From Mesostigma viride (lineage: Eukaryota > Streptophyta > Mesostigmatophyceae > Mesostigmatales > Mesostigmataceae), in NCBI GenBank assembly GCA_009746045.1, contig RPFO01000130.1, forward strand, positions 1,812,125-1,876,124: a stretch of 64,000 nt of DNA. Direction: 5' to 3'. The notes beneath the pieces were generated by a model. It was not told the origin of the DNA. It was given only the letters and a program-made list of their open reading frames with translations, and did not search any database. Shown here piece by piece: positions 41,746-52,573 of the stretch. Numbering within the stretch: the first letter of the stretch is position 1; every line of letters begins with the position of its first letter. The translations under genes and the position numbers were made by a program.

Positions 41746-42754
41746 AGTTAGGTTAAATAGTGCCGGAACCTTTTGCCGCCTGAGGCAAATCGGGCCGGAA
41801 CACTATTTTGCCCGGAATAACCACTTCCGAGCACCCAAGTTAATTCGGCCGAATCAACTTGGGTGCTCGGAAGTGGTTATTCCGGGCAAAATAGTGTTCC
41901 GGCCCGATTTGCCTCAGGCGGCAAAAGGTTCCGGCACTATTTAACCTAACTAAAACCTGGCCTCGTGGAGGGTGGGTTGAATATGAGACATCCGCCTAGG
42001 CCGCTGAGCACGCAAATGTAAATGCGCCGGAGCTGCCCGGATTCGAACCCCTGACCTCCAAGGTGCACCTCCAAGGTGACCTCCAAGGTGAACTAAAACC
42101 TGTGCACCTTGGAGGTCAGGGGTTCGAATCCGGGCAGCTCCGGCGCATTTACATTTGCGTGCTCAGCGGCCTAGGCGGATGTCTCATATTCAACCCACCC
42201 TCCACGAGGCCAGGTTTTAGTTAGGTTAAATAGTGCCGGAACCTTTTTCCGCCTGAGGCAAATCGGGCCGGAACACTATTTTGCCCGGAATAACCACTTC
42301 CGAGCACCCAAGTTAATTCGGCCGAATTAACTTGGGTGCTCGGAAGTGGTTATTCCGGGCAAAATAGTGTTCCGGCCCGATTTGCCTCAGGCGGCAAAAG
42401 GTTCCGGCACTATTTAACCTAACTAAAACCTGTGCACCTTGGAGGTCAGGGGTTCGAATCCGGGCAGCTCCGGCGCATTTACATTTGCGTGCTCAGCGGC
42501 CTAGGCGGATGTCTCATATTCAACCCACCCTCCACGAGGCCAGGTTTTAGTTAGGTTAAATAGTGCCGGAACCTTTTGCCGCCTGAGGCACATCGGGCCG
42601 GAACACTATTTTGCCCGGAATAACCACTTCCGAGCACCCAAGTTAATTCGGCCGAATTAACTTGGGTGCTCGGAAGTGGTTATTCCGGGCAAAATAGTGT
42701 TCCGGCCCGATTTGCCTCAGGCGGCAAAAGGTTCCGGCACTATTTAACCTAACT
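41746..42754. mobile_element. Cluster of three perfect 206-bp palindromes (foldback-type insertion), 5-bp target duplication AAAGT
   Basis: Palindromes at 41746-41951, 42219-42424 and 42549-42754 each run AGTTAGGTTAAATAG ... GGCCGAAT ... CTATTTAACCTAACT with ~103-bp arms. Between the first two is a 267-bp spacer that is itself an inverted repeat; between the second and third is a single 124-bp arm of the same spacer. AAAGT lies on both sides (41741-41745, 42755-42759), and the uninterrupted site is present at 43381-43385. The transcript could fold into very long hairpins. Confidence 0.9.
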
Positions 42755-43838
42755 AAAGTGGTGCTACCAAGTGGCAGCGTCCTGCTCGTTATATACTAAT
42801 TGTGACGCAGTCACATCCAGATGACTGATAGGACAGATCATCTCACAATATTGCTGTCCTTCACTCTGGACCAGCAGATCTCGACTCGTTATCCATAAAT
42901 AGTCACATCAGTGTCCTGTCGCACAAGTCCTGTCACTATTTGTTACGTCTAATCAATAGCATTGAATAGACCGCAGTGTCGGAGACTAAATGTCCTATCG
43001 TACACTGTGACAAGACGCCGTATGCCACGCGTCACTTGAAGAACCACCGTAGAATCACCGAATCCAAGTAGAATGTAGTAGAACAGTATCTTGCTCATAT
43101 CTCGAGCAATACTCATCAGAATGAACCCGTTTCTGGATTGTAGTAACCGGAAGTAGAATCTCTACAAGCCAAGTAGCTTAGTAGAATAATATTGCTTGCC
43201 AGGCAATATTAATGTTAACAAAACTGTGGCTGAACTGTGGTTCAGCCTGCACTGATTAATATCTACAGAGGAAGTAGTTATATTAATCAATAGGTTTACG
43301 TTGCTGGTTATGGCTACCAGCACAGAATGCACGAGGCACGTGAGAACCGTCGCCAAAGGTGCGAGGACACAGGTGCAGGGAAAGTGGTGCTACCAAGTGG
43401 CAGCGTCCTGCTCGTTATATACTAATTGTGACGCAGTCACATCCAGATGACTGATAGGACAGATCATCTCACAATATTGCTGTCCTTCACTCTGGACCAG
43501 CAGATCTCGACTCGTTATCCATAAATAGTCACATCAGTGTCCTGTCGCACAAGTCCTGTCACTATTTGTTACGTCTAATCAATAGCATTGAATAGACCGC
43601 AGTGTCGGAGACTAAATGTCCTGTCGTACACTGTGACAAGACGCCGTATGCCACGCGTCACTTGAAGAACCACCGTAGAATCACCGAATCCAAGTAGAAT
43701 GTAGTAGAACAGTATCTTGCTCATATCTCGAGCAATACTCATCAGAATGAACCCGTTTCTGGATTGTGGTAACCGGAAGTAGAATCTCTACAAGCCAAGT
43801 AGCTTAGTAGAATAATATTGCTTGCCAGGCAATATTAA
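42755..43838 (-). repeat. Two LTR-like copies (42755-43213 and 43381-43838) separated by unit H
   Basis: TGGTGCTACCAAGTGGCAGC to GCCAGGCAATATTAA, about 455 bp, almost identical. The right copy adjoins the 3' end of Copia A. A purine tract AAAAGAGAAGAAAGGG (minus strand) precedes it, the usual position of a polypurine tract. A third, incomplete copy is at 55298-55660, on the 5' side of Copia A. The exact LTR ends are uncertain because the purine tract itself appears in the third copy. Confidence 0.7.
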
Positions 43839-44617
43839 CTCCAGCCCTTTCTTCTCTTTTAGAGCTTGGACATAACAGCCATATTAACTCCAGCCCTTTC
43901 TTTCTTTTAGAGCTGTTAGGCTTGGCAACACATATATAGAAACAACATGCATAGCACTTGATATCCCTCCCAGCTCTCTGTAGTCTCTGCTCGGGATTAA
44001 TCAAGCACCAGATCACAACACATCTCAGCCATGACGAATTACAATGAATTCCCTATCCACTGGAAGTAGAAAGCCAAGTGTTTGGAATAGCAGCTTGTGG
44101 CTAACCAGAATAATGACCAAAATGGAATCATCACCATAATGGCTCCTGATTGGAACCCCACAAGTTACCCACAAGACCTTATCAGGTAGACATTGATAGT
44201 TATCAGAACTGGCGCCCACCATGGACTGAGAAATAGCACATCACAAAATATATTAAGCACATGACAAACTACCTTCGACTCTGTCTGGGACAAAACTAGG
44301 GGGACCTGTCGCCACCTCACCAGCAAGGTTGATGGGCCAGCCAATCCGGGAAAATCCGCCTAAGCAGCCCCAGGGAATCGAACCCTGCCCTATAAAATCC
44401 CTTTGGTTGAGACAAACCTCAAACTGAGGACAAACCCCCAACCAACATCATGCTCCATGACTGAGCATTACATAGAATACAGTATTATACACATATGTAC
44501 ACAGAGCATTACTGCCCTCAGAGCATCACAGCTCTCAGCATAACAGAGCCCAGCTCAATGTTAGCTCTTCTCACCCAACAGTCACCAAGCTCAAAGCTCC
44601 AACTGGAATTGCTCAAC

Positions 44618-45619
44618 TCACACAGAGGAGCTCATCAGCTTGTAAAGAAGCTTATATTGCTCAGCAGACTTGTGAGGCAACTTAGTCAAGGCATCAGCAG
44701 GATTCTCAGAACCTGGAAGATGTTGAATATCCACCAGACCTGCCAACTCCTTCAACAGGAGATAATCCAGATCTCTGCTTCTGGCCAACTGCTTGTGCAC
44801 AAACTGGACCATACCCATGTTATCTGAAAGGATCAAGGTTTCCAGCTGAAGAGTATGAGGAGTCACTGAAGCCATAGCTAGCAACAGCTCCTTGATGTAC
44901 AAACTAGACTGAATCCCTTCACAAATGGCTCTGCACTCAGAGACATCTGAACTCACAGCAACCCTTCTTTGAAGACGACTGTACCAGGCCACAAGACTAG
45001 GCCTATGTTGCTGAAGCACAAACAAGCCAGCTGACCTGCCTCTGACCTTAGAAACTTGCCTGCTATCCATGGAGCTATCAACATAGATATCCAAGGAAAA
45101 TGGCAAAGACAAATCAATCCCAGCTAAAGTAATACCAGGAGACTTGTTAACATGTGCAATAATCTGGGAAGGCTCCTCCAGAATTAGCACATCATCAGGG
45201 GATCTGCTATGGACCATCATGTCAGGCCCACAAATGCTGCCATACCAGGCCAACTTGCCTTTCAGCTCAGGTGCAATGGATGACGTCATGACCTCTGGAA
45301 CAGATTGAAGAATGGTACTCTTGTAGTCATTGCCCGCCTGCAGCTTAATCAGCCACTGACTCCCCTCCTGAACCAATGTAGCCTGCATTCCACAGAACGT
45401 GACAGCCTCTCCAGGCTTCTGCCACAATTCTTTTCCCAAAGGAAATGCATAATTAATGATGGGCACAAACTGACTCAACCACTTAGTGGGAGCAATCAAG
45501 TGCAAGTCATCACCATGCAGGCTAGCATACACAGGTAAATCATGCCACCTACCCAGCAATAAACATGGGTCCACAGATGACACCTTCAACCCACAGTGTT
45601 TAGTCAAGAAGTCTTCCAA
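44618..45619 (-). pseudogene. Copia A RT C-terminal part and RNase H
   Basis: The open frame of 333 codons starts in the RT palm: SVDPCLL, then YASLHGDDLHLIAP, which occupies the place of the usual YVDD motif C. The connection has LKGKLAWYGSICGPD. The Copia-type RNase H shows VDSSMDS (Asp), SSDVSECRAICEG (Glu), LILSDNMG (Asp) and HLPGSENPADALTKL. The two Asp of motif C remain; the upstream residues are His-Gly. The same HGDD is in Copia B. Confidence 0.85.
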
Positions 45620-45645
45620 GGTGAGCCTCCAAATGATGGGACTGG

Positions 45646-46227
45646 TGTTAAAATCGAGTTCGAATTTTATTAAATGATAATTTTACGGTAATCAGGTTAC
45701 AAACTCAGAGCCAAGCCCCCAGCTTAATTTACCAGCGCAACCATAGCCATTGCCAGCATAGCAGCAACAACCGTTGGACCGCCGCAACACAATGCTGGCT
45801 TTTGGATCATCATCGTCTGTCAGGCGGCTAGGCTAGCCTGCAGCGCTAGGCACCGACGCAAGCCTGGGAACGCATCTCCGTTACACATCTCCGTTACAAC
45901 ACACCAGCCGAGTACCGACCAATCGACACACACCAGTATCTCGCCACTTGTCACGCCAGCCGGCAGTACCCAGAATCCTAGTCCGCACCTCAGTACCGGA
46001 CCAGTGCCGCACAGCCAAAGTCTAGGGCGTAACTCACGAGGCATAACGCACACAGCGTAACTTAAATCGTTGTGGATCACACAAGCCAAAATTCAGCCGA
46101 ACCTCAAAACGGCTAAGTCCCAATGCGCGAATTAACCCGAACGCCTCGAACCACAAAATGGCTAAGTACCGGCACACAATCATTAATTATTTCCATGTGA
46201 CTGCGAGCTGAAACCTATAATATAACA
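45646..46227 (-). repeat. Copia B 3' LTR
   Basis: 582 bp, TGTTAAAATCGAG ... ATAATATAACA on the + strand (TGTT...AACA ends on both strands). Preceded on the element side by a purine-rich GGGAAAAAGCGGCTGG (minus strand), a likely polypurine tract. ACTGG at 45641-45645 is the left target duplication. Confidence 0.93.
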
Positions 46228-46706
46228 CCAGCCGCTTTTTCCCGAGCAGTCACACATCCCACCAATCATTATCTCACTCAGCTCGAGAGTAACCGACAGA
46301 CACCTCACCAGGAAGCACTAACACAGGACGCTATGTACTAGGGGAGTCCGCACCCCTCACTTGGCGCCCATTCACGCCCTGGTAGTACAACCAGCATCTG
46401 TCAGTAAGTCAAGTAAGCAAGCGAGAATACAAGACTGATCAAAAGACCACCCTCGGCTCCAACACCAACCACACCCTGAACCCACGGACTTTCACACATC
46501 ACCAACCACAGTCCCCGCCTCCGATCAGGTCCTCAACCCAGGACCATCCCATCAGGTACATCCCCACCAAGATAGAGTTATCCAACCGTACTGGGTCATC
46601 CTGAGATGGGCTCGATCCAGGGGTCATTCCCAGCCCACATGTAATGCGTCCCAACGCCTGCCAGCCTGAAATTCTCATGCCACATGGTCCATTGCCCAGA
46701 TCTACA

Positions 46707-49700
46707 TCAAACCTCCAGCAGTCCTTGCAGATCCCCGAGAGAGCCCCCCATGACCATCCGCAGGAGGCGATACTGGTCGCGCGCCCCAGCAAACAGCTTG
46801 GTCAGCGCATCAGCCGGGTTGAGCTTCCCAGGTAGATGAAGCACGCTCACTGCGTATGACAGTTCCTTGAGTAGTAGGAAATCCAGGTCGCGCGTCCTGG
46901 ACAGGCTGTTGAGAATGAAACTCACAAGCGGCTGACTGTCGGTATGCACAGTCGTGGTCAGTACCAAACGAGCATCCAGCCACTTGCCCATCCAGCGCAG
47001 AAATTGCTCTAGATACAGGGACGCCTTGATGCACTCACACACCCCGCGACACTCATTGGTATCCGATCCAACTGCCACCCTGCGGCACAACCTAGAGTAC
47101 CACCCACAGAGCGAACCATTGCCCTTGGGGTTGGAGAGCACAAACAAGCCGCCCATGCGAGCTCTCGTCTTGGTGAGCTCCCTGCCCTCGCCAGACGTGT
47201 CAGCAAAGCAATGCAACACAATCGGCTGAGAAAGAGACAAACCAGAAAGTACTACACCCTGGCTCTCAGCAACATACTGCTTGATCACAGACGGAGAAAC
47301 GAGAGCCAACACCTCATCCACAGTCCTACTTAACACCAGCAGGTCAGGCCCACACACCGCTGCCATCCAGCCGAGCTTGCCACGCAATCTGCTCCACAAA
47401 CCCTTGGCGCACAACTCCTCCACATCGCGCATGAGCTCCTCCCTGTACTTGTCAGGAATACCCAAGTGCATCCGGTGCTTACCCGACACCACCCGCAGGG
47501 TTTGCACCACCCCGCAAAACACCCGTGGCGTCTGCGGCCCCAATTGCTGCAACTCACCCACTGGGAACCGCCGCCCAATGTCAGCATAGAATGCATGCAA
47601 GGCTGACCGCGAAGCAATGACACGCAAGTCATCCCCATGCAGTTGTACAAACATAGGACCAGACGGCATCCGCGCCACGAACAACGATGGGTCGTAGGGA
47701 GATACCTCAAACTCTGCGATCTCACCCAACGCACGCATGAGGGTTATCCTCCAAACAATCGACGCGCTCTGCAGACCCTCTATAGCCTTGCACAGACCCA
47801 TGAACTCAGACGTGACCACCTCCTTCCAGAACGGCGGCGTCTGCACCACTAGAGGCGGAGTACCCTCCCACACCTCTTGCGCCACTTCCTCGCTAGAGTT
47901 AGGGAATGCGCGCTTGACATCAATGGACGCACACGCGTAGTCCTTGCCTTCGTCCAGAAAGCTAAGAAAAATCATGCTAACCATCCTGAACGTGTCCCAT
48001 GCCATCCCTGGGGTGTAGAGCTCCTCCTTGGCCAGCGGGCTAGTACCTGCAAACTCTTGTGATACCGGCCTCACGTAGCAGATCTCCACACCTGCCTTCA
48101 CCTTGTGGGACAGCACCATCTTCAGCGGAAGCACCCTAGCCCCCTTCGGCACCGTGTCAAGCGGTTCATACACCCCGTAGCCCTGCCACTCCTCAAGTGC
48201 CTTACGGAATGCACACCACCAGCTCGAGAACCCACTAGGCGTTGACATCTGCAGTACAAGCTCAGGGAATGTGATCGGGGAATGTGCGGCTATGTCCCTC
48301 TCAGTGATTCCTAGGCTGTTGGGATGCAGTAATGCAGGCATAACCAGGTCAGCAGCTGGCGGGAGATCAGCGCCCCACGCTACACCCTCCGTACCCGACA
48401 GTGCTGCTAGCCTAGCCACTGTGCTGCAAATGCGACTGAGAGGCTCGACTGACTTGTAAGACTGTAGCTCTATCGACCCGTGACCTACTCGGGTTAGCAA
48501 TGAGCTCTGAATCCGCACATCAGGATGGTCCAGGAAAGGAAGTCCCAAAATGGCGGGTCCATCATACCCCTCGAGCACGCAAAACGGCGTCTCCTCCCCA
48601 AGATCGTCAGCATTACCTCACCCCGCACCGGCATCCTCACTAACCCGGAGAAGTCCTCCACATACCTCCACCTGGACGCAGTGCACGGCAGATGCCTGGC
48701 TACTCCCTCACCCAGCAAGCACACCACCGCGTCAGTGTCCACTTCCAATCGACAACTACCCAGCCCGTCCGAATACCAGTTGGCAAGCTTAGAGACCGCA
48801 GCCACCAGCTCACCTGGCTCACCTCTCTCCTCGACAGCCTCGCTGTCGTCCATGGGGCTATCGCCCTCACTCGGCAATATAGGCCCCGCGTCGGCCAACC
48901 CGCCAACGCCACCAGCCTGCTGCCCCGCACCTGCGGTCAATGCCCCAGCATCGCCGGCCCGTGCAACCCCACCTTCGGCTGGCTCACCCGCCTCACCGGA
49001 CCGTGGTACCATCCCACCTTCGGCCACCCGCTCCTTGCCGGCCCGCGAGATGTTGCCCCCCAACTGCCGCTGCTCGCCCACCGTGGCAGCGCGTCGAGCT
49101 TCCTGCAGGCGCTCCACTAGGCGGGCTAGTACCGCGGCGCGCTGCTTCTCCTGGTCGTCAACGGCTGGGGCAACCCCCGAACCGCCCGACCCCACGCTAG
49201 CGGGACCGCCCTTGGAAGGTGGCAACCCAGCTTCCGGCGAAAGGGAGCGAGTAGGTTGATCAGGCCCACCCCCCTCCCTCACCCCCCCTGCAGCCCCGGG
49301 ATCCCCCGCCTCACCCCCAGCCTGCACACTGGGGTCCCTAACACCTTCCTCAGCGGGTGGGTCTGGCGGCCCCAGCCCGTCATAGTAGGGGCGCAGGTGT
49401 TTCCACGCTAGCAGCTTGTCGTAGCAACTGTCCTCTAGCGCTACCGAAGCAAGCATGTGATCAGGATCGATCTCCTTGACCACACCGGGACCTCTCCATA
49501 GGCCCCGTTTTCCATGACTGCCCTCCGCGTAGGCCCAGACCCTGGCGTTCACGCACGGCACATAAACCTGTCCACGTCGCAGGTCCATCTTTACCATGCG
49601 CACGTAACGATCGCTCAAATAATCCCTGTACTCTTCCACAGCCTCAGGTGACAACAAGCCCATCTCCACTCCCTTAGGCGTGACTGCCACCTGCCCACCC

Positions 49701-50593
49701 AACACCTTGACCATTACACGGTTGTTGAGACATTGCTCTATCTCATTGCAGATCACCAGCCTCTCACGATACGAGCCTGTTCTCATCTTCTCCATGCATG
49801 CCATCACCTGCTTCGATGTCTGTATGTGGCGCTCGACAAGACCCTGGTGCTCGTGGTCAGCTACCCCAGCAAGTTCTATCTTCCCCACACCCGGCTCACC
49901 CACACAGCACTCAAACTGCTGATCGCACTCCAACACAGATGCCACACCAAACTTGGACCTGAGGAGACGCAATGCATCACACAAGTGCTCCTTCAGCTTG
50001 CGCTCAAGTGGCACCATGACCTTGTACCTGGAGAACCTGCCCACTGCAAGCACGTAGTCTCTGTCGTCATACATGAATACATCACACTGCACCACACCTC
50101 GCTCAAACTCTGGCCTACGTGCATGGAACTTGTGCGGTTTAGGTGCCCGCTCCTGACATTTGCGACACCTTAACCACACCTGCTTGCACATATCCACTAA
50201 GTCTGTGAACCCTAGCATGGCTGCCCACTCCTCACCCGCATGCCCATGCCCTAGTGCTTTGTGTAACCGTGTGGCCATGTTAAGTACACTGAGCGACCCG
50301 GCTGCCTCACCGCACGCCGCACCATTCACATGTGCTGAACTAGGGTCTGGTGAGGTACCACCTACCGGCGGCCCGCCCGCTGCGGTGTGCCCCCCTGCAG
50401 CGCCTCCAACCCACTCATTCCCCATCCCCTGAGACACTGCCCTTCCCCCTTCTGCAGCTGTCCCATGCTCCAGGTGGCCCCCCTTCTCCCTAGTGCCTGC
50501 TAGCACCGCCACCTGAGCACCCAGGTAGGGTGAGTACACCTGGGGGGTCGAGCTGGCCTCCCCTGCACCAGCCCGCATGCCAACCTCACCTAG
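46707..50593 (-). CDS. pol: Copia B Pol: integrase, protease-like domain, RT, RNase H
   Basis: Pol reads on from the gag TGA (50596-50594). Domains in order: HKALGH and CRKC (HHCC finger, ~residues 110-150 of pol); integrase core with Asp in VVQCDVFMYDD, Asp in LECDQQFECC and Glu in HQGLVERHI; Pro/Gly-rich linker; retropepsin-like CRLEVDTDAVVCLLG ... DFSGLVRMPV ... PAILGLPFLD; RT with SIDVKRAF (motif A) and FVQLHGDDLRVIA (motif C); RNase H with SDTNECRGVCE, HTDSQPL and NPADALTKL. A one-base shift in GGGG near 48580 divides the frame inside the protease-like domain, so this copy may be dead or use frameshifting. No protease lies before integrase, unlike standard Copia. Confidence 0.88.
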
Positions 50594-50596
50594 TCA
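50588..50596 (-). promoter_or_regulatory. Leaky stop context TGA CTA G between gag and pol
   Basis: Gag ends in TGA at 50596-50594, followed by CTAGGT. The pol frame is the same frame, with its first ATG 18 nt after the stop. UGA-CUAG is an established high-readthrough context in animal and viral genes. Readthrough here would make a Gag-Pol fusion at low level; reinitiation at the nearby ATG is the alternative. Confidence 0.7.
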
Positions 50597-50804
50597 CCTA
50601 CGGCCACCGCCCTGGGCCGCTGGGCACAGGTGAGTGTCCCTCGCAAAGTGCCCTGGCTGCCCACACCTGTGACACACCGCTGGTGCTTGCGAGTTGGCGT
50701 TGCTGCGTGCCTGGAGAGTGTCCTTGTGCCTGTGATAGCAATTGGCTGCCATGTGTCCCGACTTCCCACACACAAAGCATGCCCCATGCACCGCCGGCTG
50801 TGCC

Positions 50805-50837
<33 letters not shown>

Positions 50838-51811
50838 GAGCGCTGTTGCTGCTGATACGGCGACGCAGCTGCAGGCTGTTGTGCATGCTGCTGCTGCTGC
50901 GGGTATGGCTGCTGTCTACCTTGCTGCCATCGCTTCCCAGGCATGCGCTGCGCTCGGCTGAAGCTGCCCTTATTGCCCCTACGCATCGGGCCCCCATTGC
51001 CCCGAGGCCCGCTGGGCCCCGCGCCGCTAGAGCCACCACCGCCCGCAATGGCGGCCACCTTGCCCCCATCCGGCGCTTTAGCAGCACCACCTTGGGCACC
51101 ACCAGAAGAAGGAATGGAATTCACAGCGACAGGCGGTAATGCAGGGGAAATCAGACCCAGCTCATTGAGCTTACCTTGGGCCCGCAGTTGGGCCACCATG
51201 TCCCTCTCCTCACCCTCGACAATGCCCGTGATAACCTCAATCGCCTTATTGAGATCATCCTCGGCTTTCTCACGCTTGAGAGCTGCCATGGCATTCTGGA
51301 AATTAAGGTCCTTGGCATTGCGAACATAACGGTCCACCACCGCCAGTTCCACCACCGGAATGCCATCCTTTACACTCTCGTTTCTCGCATTTCTCAAAGC
51401 GAGAAGGTCGAGTGTGTAGGGACGCTTCGGCACCCAATTATAAATGCCAACATGACGAGACTTGGCAGATGCTTTCGATTCAAGAAGTGCTGCACGCAAC
51501 CTACCTCCAATTGCAGCGCCCTCGATTTTCTCGTCACGGCAGGAGCGCAGGCAATTTACTAGAATGGCGTTGTCGGCTCTAAACATTCCGGCATCCCGGA
51601 ATAGCCCATACAGATCCTCGGTTTTATCTGCATGATCCGCCACAAACGCCTCAAACCTGTCACAGAAATCCTCTACCAATGTCACTGCCGCATCAAGAGG
51701 AATTGTCCCGACTCGTGTTTTGCACAGCTCTATCAAATTCTTCTCATTTCTTAAATCCTTCCACCCAGTACGCTTTCTCGAATCCGTCTCTTCTTGTTCT
51801 TGATCCGACAT
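50594..51811 (-). CDS. gag: Copia B Gag with poly-Q stretch and two zinc knuckles
   Basis: 405 residues starting MSDQEQEETDSRKR at 51811, about 40 nt after the 5' LTR. An alpha-helical capsid-like region spans ~residues 15-200 (DLYGLFRDAGMF, NCLRSCRDEKIEG), followed by Gly/Ala and Gln-rich linkers encoded by a CTG/CAG repeat at 50811-50900, then CFVCGKSGHMAANC and CHRCGQPGHFARDTHLC. The first is a C-x2-C-x4-H-x4-C retroviral knuckle; in the second the last spacing is longer. Gag packages element RNA into cytoplasmic particles. The frame is intact. Confidence 0.9.
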
Positions 51812-51851
51812 TGCTACGTTTTTCCTTATTAATTAACCCCGTCCTAGTACA

Positions 51852-52434
51852 TGTTAAAATCGAGTTCGAATTTTATTAAATGATAATTTTACGGTAATCA
51901 GGTTACAAACTCAGAGCCAAGCCCCCAGCTTAATTTACCAGCGCAACCATAGCCATTGCCAGCATAGCAGCAACAACCGTTGGACCGCCGCAACACAATG
52001 CTGGCTTTTGGATCATCATCGTCTGTCAGGCGGCTAGGCTAGCCTGCAGCGCTAGGCACCGACGCAAGCCTGGGAACGCATCTCCGTTACACATCTCCGT
52101 TACAACACACCAGCCGAGTACCGACCAATCGACACACACCAGTATCTCGCCACTTGTCACGCCAGCCGGCAGTACCCAGAATCCTAGTCCGCACCTCAGT
52201 ACCGGACCAGTGCCGCACAGCCAAAGTCTAGGGCGTAACTCACGAGGCATAACGCACACAGCGTAACTTAAATCGTTGTGGATCACACAAGCCAAAATTC
52301 AGCCGAACCTCAAAACGGCTAAGTCCCAATTCGCTGAATTAACCCGAACGCCTCGAACCACAAAATGGCTAAGTACCGGCACACAATCATTAATTATTTC
52401 CATGTGACTGCGAGCTGAAACCTATAATATAACA
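51852..52434 (-). repeat. Copia B 5' LTR
   Basis: 583 bp, same ends as the 3' LTR. The internal region begins after it with TGTACTAGGACGGGG (minus strand), the expected primer-binding position; the tRNA was not identified. ACTGG at 52435-52439 is the right target duplication. Confidence 0.93.
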
Positions 52435-52573
52435 ACTGGACCTGAGACCTTCTAGACCCTTCAGAATCAGCAGGTAGCTATAGACTGGAGCTCTGCCTGC
52501 CAGGCTACAGGAACTGGCACATGAAATGGAGTTTCACAATGGCACACCTGCTGAGCCACACTGGGATCACCCT

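Larger units (their letters stand above)
45646..52434 (-). mobile_element. Copia B: recent Copia-like LTR retrotransposon inserted in Copia A
   Basis: 6789 bp with LTRs of 582 and 583 bp that differ only at a few positions (for example near 46118/52326), flanked by ACTGG on both sides. Gag and pol are on the minus strand in one frame with a TGA between them and a later single frameshift. Near-identical LTRs mean recent insertion, and a related active copy is plausible. Confidence 0.95.

Noticed and set aside
44340-44400. tRNA-like AGGGTTCGATTCCCT on the minus strand
   Set aside because: A good T-arm-like hairpin but no cloverleaf around it; it lies in the 3' UTR of Copia A.
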